A stretch of 9,054 nucleotides of DNA from Alphaproteobacteria bacterium (GTDB lineage Bacteria > Pseudomonadota > Alphaproteobacteria > UBA8366), in assembly GCA_018665505.1 (NCBI GenBank), contig JABJCS010000804.1, forward strand, positions 1 through 9,054, given 5' to 3'. The position numbers were made by a program, and so were the translations under genes. The stretch's first letter is position 1, and each line of letters opens with the position of its first letter. Below the pieces are notes generated by a model. That model ran no database searches. It had not been told where the DNA came from and saw nothing but the letters and a program-made list of their open reading frames with translations. This document shows, piece after piece, positions 1-5,908 of this stretch.

Positions 1-656
1 ACCTTGCTCGCCGCAGCGAGGAGCAGGGACGGCGGGCCGCCGATAAAGACCGCTGCTTGCAACGGTTTGCCCATCCGACGGGCCTTCTCCCACTGGATCG
101 CCAGATGCTGGGTCGGCACGTCGGTCGCGCAGCCGATGCGGTCCGTCGCTTTGATCATGCCGCGATAAATACCAAGATTATAAGACCCGTCTTCTGGATC
201 GCGGGTCACCCAGACGCCGGCGGTGATGAAGGGTGCTGGATCGAAGCCCGGTGTGGAGATTAGATGCGGGAAACGGTCGACACCGCCTTGTAAGTCCGGT
301 GCGGTGAGCACGACTTCTTTACAGGGGGCTTGGTCCTGTTCGACCTGTTCCGGTAAGAGATGGTTGCCTTGTGCTTGCGCCCATCGCGCGCCGATTTCAT
401 CCACGTCGACACCGAGTGCAGCCGCGTAGACAGCACGCGAGCAGCCGAGCACGACGGAAGCATCGAAATTGCGTCCGCGAGCATCGGTGACATTGCGAAA
501 CCAAAACGCCTGGCGTTCCGATTCGGGTAATCCGCGAAACTGCAATCGGACGAGCGGCACCAGTTCGGTATCTTTGCAGACCTGTTCATCAATGACGCGC
601 AGCAGATCGCGCCGCTTTAACTCTTCGATATAATCTCGCAAATCCGTATATGACAT
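1..656 (-). CDS. UbiD-family prenyl-FMN-dependent decarboxylase (3' end cut off by window edge)
   Basis: This gene begins at the ATG read at 656-654 and stays open for 218 codons to the window edge, so only the N-terminal part is visible; family members are usually about 450-500 residues. It opens with the typical UbiD start DLRDYIEELKRRDLLRVID (residues 5-23). Residues 158-169 (SYNLGIYRGMIK) match the family segment that binds metal and prenyl-FMN, with R165 at the position of the catalytic Arg. Residues 205-217 (IGGPPSLLLAAAS) match another family block. The catalytic Glu pair would lie beyond the edge. UbiD enzymes reversibly decarboxylate aromatic, heteroaromatic or alpha,beta-unsaturated acids and need prenyl-FMN made by UbiX, which is not seen here. 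The start lies 16 nt after the MarR stop, with GGAG 6 nt before the ATG, so the two genes are probably one operon. The substrate is unknown. Confidence 0.92.
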   Translation of the reverse strand, partial: MSYTDLRDYIEELKRRDLLRVIDEQVCKDTELVPLVRLQFRGLPESERQAFWFRNVTDARGRNFDASVVLGCSRAVYAAALGVDVDEIGARWAQAQGNHLLPEQVEQDQAPCKEVVLTAPDLQGGVDRFPHLISTPGFDPAPFITAGVWVTRDPEDGSYNLGIYRGMIKATDRIGCATDVPTQHLAIQWEKARRMGKPLQAAVFIGGPPSLLLAAASK

Positions 657-672
657 GTCCCTCTCCGTCCTC

Positions 673-1212
673 TTAACTGCCGTCCGGTTCGACATCGCGC
701 GCCTTCAAGCTGGCACCTTCATATTGCCGGACCATGCGGCGTAAAAACACCCCGACCGCCGTGACCTCGTCCTTGGTGGCGCCGTCGAACCAGCGGTCGT
801 TGATCGCGCGCAGGTGTGGTGCGAATGCCGCCAACCGGTCGCGGGTTTGTTCGGTCAACGTGAGTGAGACGGCGCGGCTGTCCTCGGGGTCGCTGGCTTT
901 ATCGACCCAGCCCCCGGTTTGTAACTTTCCGACAATAGCGGTGACTTGAGCGCCCGAGACACGCAGATGGTCAGCCACAGTCCGCACACGAATGCGTTCT
1001 TCGTGGCGTTCGAGGTACATCAGCGCGGTCAGCACGGAAAATTCGGCGACGCTGACACCCAGCGCCTTGGCCAGGTCACGTCGCATTGCTTGTAGTCTGC
1101 CCGACGTGGCGTAAAGCAACGCGATCAGTTCACGAAAATCGGCATCGCTGCCGCCGTCTAGCAAAGCAGATAGAGAGGTCGTCAGTTCGGAGGGTGGATT
1201 CGACAATGTCAT
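673..1212 (-). CDS. MarR-family transcriptional regulator
   Basis: This is a 179-residue winged helix-turn-helix protein, slightly longer than the usual 140-160 because of a polar N-terminal tail of about 25 residues. The predicted recognition helix is around residues 85-98 (VSGAQVTAIVGKLQ). The wing carries the MarR signature DPEDSRAVSLTLTE at 108-121. There is no cysteine, so a thiol redox switch as in OhrR is unlikely and a small-molecule ligand is more probable, as with aromatic-acid-responsive MarR proteins. It is transcribed with the downstream UbiD gene and diverges from the HpaB-type monooxygenase. The palindrome in the intervening gap overlaps promoter-like sequences for both directions, so the inferred role is repression of its own operon and the monooxygenase until the pathway substrate appears. 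The ribosome site is weak (GAG 9 nt upstream). Confidence 0.93.
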   Translation of the reverse strand: MTLSNPPSELTTSLSALLDGGSDADFRELIALLYATSGRLQAMRRDLAKALGVSVAEFSVLTALMYLERHEERIRVRTVADHLRVSGAQVTAIVGKLQTGGWVDKASDPEDSRAVSLTLTEQTRDRLAAFAPHLRAINDRWFDGATKDEVTAVGVFLRRMVRQYEGASLKARDVEPDGS

Positions 1213-1240
1213 TGGTTTTCTCGAGCGTGCGCTTATTGCG

Positions 1241-1269
1241 AATATAATTTACTGAGATAGCTATGTCTC
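1241..1269 (-). promoter_or_regulatory. Putative promoter of the marR-ubiD operon
   Basis: Reading the minus strand, a -35-like GAGACA (1269-1264) is followed after 17 nt by a -10-like TATATT (1246-1241), about 30 nt before the MarR start codon. Four of six bases match the sigma-70 consensus at -35 and five of six at -10. This was identified by eye only. Its -35 box lies inside the palindrome at 1254-1267. Confidence 0.45.
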
Positions 1270-1276
1270 TTATATA
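1248..1276 (+). promoter_or_regulatory. Putative promoter of the HpaB-type monooxygenase gene
   Basis: A -35-like TTTACT (1248-1253) and a -10-like TATATA (1271-1276) are separated by 17 nt. Transcription would start about 35 nt before the ATG at 1320. The palindrome at 1254-1267 fills most of the spacer, where a bound repressor would block RNA polymerase. Matches were judged by eye. Confidence 0.45.
1254..1267. promoter_or_regulatory. Candidate MarR operator (14-bp palindrome)
   Basis: GAGATAGCTATGTC is a 7+7 palindrome centred between 1260 and 1261, with six of seven base pairs symmetric; the outer pair A1251/T1270 is also symmetric. MarR dimers typically bind palindromes of about 16-20 bp near their own promoter. 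This one lies between the divergent genes and overlaps both predicted promoters. Assignment to this MarR protein is inferred from position and symmetry. Confidence 0.45.
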
Positions 1277-1319
1277 AAATTCTGTAACCGTACGATGGAT
1301 CAGATGCAGGGAGCCCGTT

Positions 1320-2837
1320 ATGCCGAACCCGACCACCATCCCCTTTAAGGACGACCGCCTGCCGGGCGGCTTGCGGACCGGGCAGCAGTTTCTCGATGCT
1401 ATCTCTAATGACGGACGGCGGGTCTTTGTCGACGGCGAAGAAGTGAAAGACGTCACGACGCATCCGGCATTTGCGGAGACCGCGCGGACGATGGCGTCGC
1501 TTTTCGATATTTCCAGCGACCCGGCGAATGCGGCATTGATGACCTACACGTCGCCGACGACGGGACAGCCGGTCAATCGTATCTGGCAATTGCCGGATTC
1601 GGTCGAGGCGTTGCGGCAACGGCGCGGCGCCATCGAGCGATGGGCCGAGGAGAGCTTTGGTTTCATGGGGCGCACTCCGGATCACGTCGCGGGCTTCTTT
1701 ACGGGTTACGCCGCCGCCCCTGAGGTTCTGGCGCGCAACGGCAATGAGAAACACGCCGCGAATGCGGTCAAAATTTACGAGTACCTCCGCGATAACGATA
1801 TTTACATCGCCTACACGATCGTGCCGCCACAGATCGACCGCTCGAAACCAGCCCATCAGCAGAACCCGCCGGACCTCTACGCGGGCGTTGTCGAGGAGCG
1901 CGAAGATGGCGTGATAATCAAGGGCGCGCAGATGCTTGGCACGGGCGCGGTATTCGCCGACTACATCCACCTGTCGACGATTCACCCGTTGCGGCCGGGC
2001 GACGAGAATCACGCGGTCTCCTTGATCGTACCCGCGAATGCGCCTGGAGTGAAAATTCATTCCCGACGTTCTTACGCGGGCGCCGCCTCCAGTATTTTCG
2101 ACTACCCGTTGGCGTCGCGGTTCGACGAGACCGATTCCCTTGTCGTTTACGACAACGTCTTCGTGCCGTGGGAATATATATTCATCTACAAGGATACGGA
2201 GCTGTGCAGTGATCAATGGTTTAAGACGCCGGCGCATGTTCTCGGCAACAATCAGGCGCAGATCAGGTTTTCGACGAAACTGAAGTTTCTCACCGGCCTC
2301 GCCAAACGGATCACGGAAATGAACGGTGTCTGGCCGATCCCGCCGGTCCAGGGGTCGATCGCCGATATCGCGGTGCAGTCTGCCATGTACGAAGGCTTGC
2401 TCGAGGCGCAAATCGCCAACGCTAAACCCAATGCGAACGGTATTTATGTTCCGGACCCGCAGACCCACTATGCGGCGATGGTCCTGCAATCGCGTATCTA
2501 CCCGGAACTCCTGAACGTGATTCGCGATCTCGCCGGTGGCGGGATGATTCAGTTACCGTCCCACGTCTCCGATTTTGATCATCCGGAAGCGGGTGAAGAT
2601 ATTCGTCGATACGTGCAGTCACCGGACGTCACGGCTGAAGATCGGGTGAAATTGTTGAAGCTGGCTTGGGATGCTGTCGGCTCTGAGTTTGCCGGACGTC
2701 ATGATCAGTACGAAAAATTCTATGCGGGGGCGCCGTTCATCGTGAAGCAGCGATTCCTATGGAATTTCGATTTCGAAACGCCTGACCGTCTAATCGACGA
2801 GGCGCTTGGCGGATACGACATGAAGGGGCGTCTTTAG
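1320..2837 (+). CDS. HpaB-family FADH2-dependent aromatic monooxygenase, oxygenase component
   Basis: This 505-residue protein has the length and blocks of the 4-hydroxyphenylacetate 3-hydroxylase (HpaB) family, which uses reduced FAD from a separate reductase to hydroxylate phenol-type rings. Visible blocks are DGRRVFVDGEEVKDVTTHPAF (31-51), GRTPDH (117-122), IVPPQIDRS (167-175), GAQMLGTGAVFADYIHLS (about residues 200-217), VVYDNVFVPWEYIFIY in mid-protein, and AGGGMIQLPS near the C-terminus. Compared with E. coli HpaB, the substrate Arg is kept (R118), but Tyr117 becomes H122 and His155 becomes Y165, and about five residues are inserted between them. The substrate is therefore probably not 4-hydroxyphenylacetate. 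It lacks the cysteines that bind an Fe-S cluster in the related 4-hydroxybutyryl-CoA dehydratase. AGGGAG (1308-1313) lies 6 nt before the ATG. No reductase (HpaC-like) gene is in the window. Confidence 0.9.
   Translation: MPNPTTIPFKDDRLPGGLRTGQQFLDAISNDGRRVFVDGEEVKDVTTHPAFAETARTMASLFDISSDPANAALMTYTSPTTGQPVNRIWQLPDSVEALRQRRGAIERWAEESFGFMGRTPDHVAGFFTGYAAAPEVLARNGNEKHAANAVKIYEYLRDNDIYIAYTIVPPQIDRSKPAHQQNPPDLYAGVVEEREDGVIIKGAQMLGTGAVFADYIHLSTIHPLRPGDENHAVSLIVPANAPGVKIHSRRSYAGAASSIFDYPLASRFDETDSLVVYDNVFVPWEYIFIYKDTELCSDQWFKTPAHVLGNNQAQIRFSTKLKFLTGLAKRITEMNGVWPIPPVQGSIADIAVQSAMYEGLLEAQIANAKPNANGIYVPDPQTHYAAMVLQSRIYPELLNVIRDLAGGGMIQLPSHVSDFDHPEAGEDIRRYVQSPDVTAEDRVKLLKLAWDAVGSEFAGRHDQYEKFYAGAPFIVKQRFLWNFDFETPDRLIDEALGGYDMKGRL
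2834..2837. other. Interlocked stop codons of convergent genes (TTAG)
   Basis: The plus-strand monooxygenase ends with TAG at 2835-2837 and the minus-strand PhyH gene ends with TAA, read from 2836 to 2834. The two coding regions overlap by 4 nt and leave no space for an intrinsic terminator. Confidence 0.9.
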
Positions 2838-3850
2838 ATCGCCCAATCATCCCACATGTTGTCTTCAGTAGGGGGAACGTCTTCGACGACGTTGCGGGAG
2901 TCTATCCACCACTGAAATTCTTCGCCGGGACCGTAGTCGGGATCGTCGAAATAGCTCTGACCCGCGCGCTGGAAGTCGCAGGGGATGATAATCCGAATGG
3001 CGGGAGGGCCGTATTCCGCCGAATGATTGATTCCGGCCGAATGCAGTGCCCTTGGGTGCCAAAAGATCACGTCGCCGGGCGAGCCGGTGAATTCAACGGG
3101 CATGGTGTCGCGCAGGATGTTCTCTTTCGCAGTGCGAAACGCTTCGCTGTGCTCGACCGCCATCCCGCTGCCATGGACCGTCTGCCAATACGGGTGCAAA
3201 ACCATATGAGAGCCGGGCCAAAACATGAAACCACCGCCGCGCGGTGCGATCTCGCTACCGATAATCATCGCGGCGACATGCGAAGAAATGTAATCGATGT
3301 GGACGTTATATCGGCCCGTTGTGCCCGGGGCTGACGGGAATACGCAATAAATGCCGCGCACGCGATGGGATGGCTGCACCGGCCCACCGATGAGCGCTTC
3401 CACCACCTGCCGCATGTTCGTGTGATTGGCCATTTGGTCAGTGAGAAATGATTCCGTACCAATACCGTCCGGGCCCTTGGATCGAAGTTTCCAATTATTC
3501 CGCGCAAGTAACCCTACCCGCAGGGAGACCGATTCAGTCCACTGATCCGTGGCAGGGTCTATCCAGGTATTGGTGTCATTCGGTCGAATTGTTTCGTCGG
3601 GCACGTGTCGCCAAATGTGATCAGTCACCTCCGTGAACGCATTGGTTCCGGATAAGAGCCCGCGCTTGACGATAAACCCCTCGCGTTTGAAGTGCTCGGC
3701 TTCTTCCGTGTTAACGGATGAATCTGGCGTGAAATATTCGGGGTCCACGAACGTCGTTGGATCCGGCAGCGGCGTATCCTCCGCTATCGGCAAAGTTGCC
3801 GGGTGTCCTTCGTTATAATCAGCTTTGCGATATTTCGGGGCGGCGGACAT
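2834..3850 (-). CDS. PhyH-family Fe(II)/2-oxoglutarate dioxygenase (copy 1)
   Basis: This 338-residue protein resembles phytanoyl-CoA dioxygenase-family oxygenases, which couple decarboxylation of 2-oxoglutarate to hydroxylation or other oxidation of a small molecule. The iron triad is visible as H184-x-D186 (in NVHIDYISSHVA) and H270 (in GDVIFWHPRALHSAG). R286, 16 residues later (in AIRIIIPCDF), fits the 2-oxoglutarate anchor. The carboxylate ligand D186 is present, so this is not a halogenase-type site, where it would be Gly or Ala. A cupin-like GGGFMFWPGSH segment (205-215) lies between the ligands. No signal peptide is apparent, so it is probably cytosolic. AAGGAG (3862-3857) lies 6 nt before the ATG. 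It forms its own transcription unit, convergent with the monooxygenase and divergent from the dehydrogenase. It differs clearly from the other PhyH protein here, so recent duplication is unlikely. The substrate is unknown. Confidence 0.9.
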   Translation of the reverse strand: MSAAPKYRKADYNEGHPATLPIAEDTPLPDPTTFVDPEYFTPDSSVNTEEAEHFKREGFIVKRGLLSGTNAFTEVTDHIWRHVPDETIRPNDTNTWIDPATDQWTESVSLRVGLLARNNWKLRSKGPDGIGTESFLTDQMANHTNMRQVVEALIGGPVQPSHRVRGIYCVFPSAPGTTGRYNVHIDYISSHVAAMIIGSEIAPRGGGFMFWPGSHMVLHPYWQTVHGSGMAVEHSEAFRTAKENILRDTMPVEFTGSPGDVIFWHPRALHSAGINHSAEYGPPAIRIIIPCDFQRAGQSYFDDPDYGPGEEFQWWIDSRNVVEDVPPTEDNMWDDWAI

Positions 3851-3963
3851 GCAAATCTCCTTGAGGTAACAAGGATGGTAGAATTGTTCCGCGTACCCGC
3901 AAGCAATACCCCGAGCCCGGCCTGGCGCTATATTCAGAGATTAGGATTAAAGGGAGTGAACCA
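3851..3963. promoter_or_regulatory. Divergent intergenic region between PhyH copy 1 and the SDR gene
   Basis: This 113-bp gap must hold promoters for both directions. For the plus strand, TATATT (3929-3934) is a plausible -10 element about 30 nt before the ATG, but no good -35 is visible. For the minus strand, TTGCTT (near 3900) could be a -35, but its -10 partner is poor. Ribosome sites are clear on both sides: AGGGAG 3951-3956 (plus) and AAGGAG 3862-3857 (minus). No palindrome resembling the 1254-1267 element and no GANTC site was found. Confidence 0.4.
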
Positions 3964-4737
3964 ATGAGGCTGAATTCAAAGACCGCTCTGGTTACGGGCG
4001 CCGGCGGTGGGTTGGGCGGCGCGACGGCCCGGCGTTTCGCGGAGGAAGGTGCGTCCGTATTGTGTACGGATCGCGACTTAGCCCGCGCCGAGCTAACGGT
4101 CGCCGCCATCGTCGGTGCTGGCGGCACGGCGGAAGCCTTCGAGGCCGATATCGCGGACCCTGCCCAATGCGAAGCGCAAGTGGCCGAGACCATTCGCCGG
4201 TTCGGCCGGATCGATGTCTTGGTCAACAATGCCGGAGTCAGCCTGCATAAGTTGGCGCTCGACACCACGCTCGAGGATTGGAACCGGGTCATTGGTATTA
4301 ATCTCACTGGCTCATTCCTGACCGCACAGGCGGCGGCCCGAGTGATGGTGGAAGCGGGTGGTGGGCGGATCATCCAGATCGGTTCGATCTCCGGCCAGCG
4401 TGGCAATATGGGCGGTGCCGCTTACGGTGCGTCGAAGGCAGCGTCGATGCATATTTGTAAGGTCTTGGCGACCGAGCTTGCGGGCCAAGGTGTGATGGTC
4501 AACGCCATCGCCCCCGGACCTATAGAGACCGGCCTCAGTCACCACGGCCCGACCCGCAAGAAAGCCTATACGGATCGTATTCCGGTCGGCGCATATGGTA
4601 CCGCCGACGCGGTTGCGAACGCGGCGCTCTTTTTTGCGTCCGACGAATGCATCTGGACGACAGGCACAATTCTTAATGTTGACGGCGGATATGGTGCCCA
4701 AGGGGCATCCTATGATCCGGAAGAGATCGGAGGTTAA
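3964..4737 (+). CDS. Short-chain dehydrogenase/reductase (classical SDR, NAD-type)
   Basis: This 257-residue Rossmann-fold oxidoreductase interconverts an alcohol and a carbonyl. It has the nucleotide motif TGAGGGLG (11-18), NNAG (88-91), and the full classical tetrad N113, S141, Y154 and K158 (in YGASK). D36 at the end of the second strand (VLCTDRD) favours NAD(H) over NADP(H). PGPIET (residues 184-189) is the usual post-catalytic segment, and the C-terminal VDGGY is typical. Length is normal for the family, with a short acidic tail. AGGGAG lies 7 nt before the ATG. The stop is only 4 nt before the next gene, and the two are almost certainly co-transcribed. The inferred role is oxidation of an alcohol produced by a neighbouring oxygenase; the substrate is unknown. 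The name 3-oxoacyl-ACP reductase (FabG) often given to such proteins is not supported by context. Confidence 0.93.
   Translation: MRLNSKTALVTGAGGGLGGATARRFAEEGASVLCTDRDLARAELTVAAIVGAGGTAEAFEADIADPAQCEAQVAETIRRFGRIDVLVNNAGVSLHKLALDTTLEDWNRVIGINLTGSFLTAQAAARVMVEAGGGRIIQIGSISGQRGNMGGAAYGASKAASMHICKVLATELAGQGVMVNAIAPGPIETGLSHHGPTRKKAYTDRIPVGAYGTADAVANAALFFASDECIWTTGTILNVDGGYGAQGASYDPEEIGG
4729..4733 (+). promoter_or_regulatory. Ribosome binding site deciding the start of PhyH copy 2
   Basis: GGAGG ends 8 nt before the ATG at 4742 and overlaps the last codons of the dehydrogenase. The reading frame is open further upstream to 4595, but that extension lies inside the dehydrogenase gene and encodes a sequence unlike the PhyH family, so 4742 is the better start. 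Confidence 0.8.
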
Positions 4738-4741
4738 GGCG

Positions 4742-5908
4742 ATGAACGATGTGTCAGCGGTGGCGCCGACCAAGGAAGAACACGCGGCGGGGCTCCGCGC
4801 TTATGCTGAAGCCGGCCAAAAGCGTGAGCAAGAAATCGGTAACAGAGGTCCGATGCGTTTCGGTGCCGATGACAAACTGCACCCGGATATCCTTTCCGCC
4901 TTTCAAGAACATGGGTACTACATCTTCGAGGGCGTCATCGACGCAGACGAGATCGCGGCGTTGCGGCGTGACGCGGGAGAGATGCTTGAGCGCGCACCCG
5001 TCACCCGTGACGCGAAGGTGGATGCGCAAGGTCGGCCCGCACTCGGGATTGATTATCCGCGCCTGCCCTATCGTTTCACCAAGCCCTTGGCCGATCCGTG
5101 GGGTGGGACAAAATTGCTTGGCGGCCGTCACCCGACACAGATGGCGCAACCGAAACCCGACGGCGACGTGCCGGAAGATGTTGTCTTTATCATGTATTCC
5201 ATGTGCCGCTCCATGCCGTCCGGTCTGCGGCTTTATGGGCATCCGCATTTGCTGGCAGTGGCTGAATCCATTAACGGCGAAGATTTCGTGCCGTTCAACG
5301 ATGCGATTTTCGTAAAACAGGCGGGCCTCGGCGGGGCCGTCTCATGGCATCAGGACGGGGTCACGCATTGGGACTCGCCGGAGTGGGATGCGGGTATTCA
5401 CGGTTTCAATATTCAGGTCCAGCTCTACCCCTCGACCCTTGGCAATTGTCTCTGGGTCGTGCCGGGAAGTCACAAACTCGGGCGGATCGATATCAAGGCG
5501 TTGGTCGCGGAGAATGGCGGGAGCGAACAATTACCGGGCGCGGTACCGCTGGCGTGCGAGGCTGGCGACGTTACCATCGTTAATCGCCAGATGCTGCATG
5601 GCTCTTTCGCCAATTCCTCACCGGATCTTCGGATTTCGCTGACATTCGGCTTTCATCGCCGAAAGTCGGTGTTGGGTGCCAAAGCGGCGCTTGCCATGGA
5701 AGATAATAATTTTGTCTACGACGAACAGCGGATTTTCGAACGTTCCGCCGTCATCCAGGTCGCCACTGATGCACGACATCAGGCCTGGCCCGAGGAGCCG
5801 CGCTTTACTTATCGGCCCTTTGCAGAACGAGAGGATGAATTTCGGTTCAACGACGAGACGTTCGAGACGGTGATTAAGGATTATTTCACCAAGGATTTGG
5901 CGATCTAA
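4742..5908 (+). CDS. PhyH-family Fe(II)/2-oxoglutarate dioxygenase (copy 2)
   Basis: This 388-residue protein of the phytanoyl-CoA dioxygenase family starts at 4742 (MNDVSAVAPTKEEH). The fold begins around residue 46 (HPDILSAFQEHGYYIFEGVID). Iron ligands are H203-x-D205 (in VSWHQDGVTHW) and H286 (in NRQMLHGSF). R297, 11 residues later (in DLRISLTFGFHRR), fits the 2-oxoglutarate anchor. VVPGSHK (239-245) is the usual family segment. It is about 50 residues longer than copy 1, has a long polar N-terminus, and shares little beyond the metal motifs, so it belongs to a different subfamily and probably acts on another substrate or step. It lies 4 nt after the dehydrogenase, an operon suggesting that its product is that enzyme's substrate. 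The 3' end interlocks with ccrM. No signal peptide is evident. The substrate is unknown. Confidence 0.9.
   Translation: MNDVSAVAPTKEEHAAGLRAYAEAGQKREQEIGNRGPMRFGADDKLHPDILSAFQEHGYYIFEGVIDADEIAALRRDAGEMLERAPVTRDAKVDAQGRPALGIDYPRLPYRFTKPLADPWGGTKLLGGRHPTQMAQPKPDGDVPEDVVFIMYSMCRSMPSGLRLYGHPHLLAVAESINGEDFVPFNDAIFVKQAGLGGAVSWHQDGVTHWDSPEWDAGIHGFNIQVQLYPSTLGNCLWVVPGSHKLGRIDIKALVAENGGSEQLPGAVPLACEAGDVTIVNRQMLHGSFANSSPDLRISLTFGFHRRKSVLGAKAALAMEDNNFVYDEQRIFERSAVIQVATDARHQAWPEEPRFTYRPFAEREDEFRFNDETFETVIKDYFTKDLAI
5905..5908. other. Interlocked stop codons of convergent genes (CTAA)
   Basis: The plus-strand PhyH copy 2 ends with TAA at 5906-5908 and the minus-strand ccrM ends with TAG, read from 5907 to 5905. 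This is the reverse complement of the TTAG junction at 2834-2837. No terminator fits between them, so read-through from the metabolic operon would run antisense into ccrM. Confidence 0.9.

Noticed and set aside
260..592. A 110-codon minus-strand frame near the left end
   Set aside because: It is in a different frame from the UbiD gene, which covers the same bases with clear family motifs and continues to the window edge.
1233..2489. A 418-codon open frame antisense to the monooxygenase gene
   Set aside because: It lies almost wholly opposite a well-supported HpaB-family gene, has an Arg/Val/Asp-rich composition typical of antisense frames in GC-rich DNA, shows no recognisable domain, and would start within a coding region without a ribosome site.
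1320..2837. 4-hydroxybutyryl-CoA dehydratase (same superfamily as HpaB)
   Set aside because: The cysteines that bind the [4Fe-4S] cluster in that enzyme are missing from the corresponding blocks.
4595..4741. A 49-codon N-terminal extension of PhyH copy 2
   Set aside because: It overlaps the dehydrogenase gene in another frame and does not resemble the family. The ATG at 4742 has a well-placed GGAGG.
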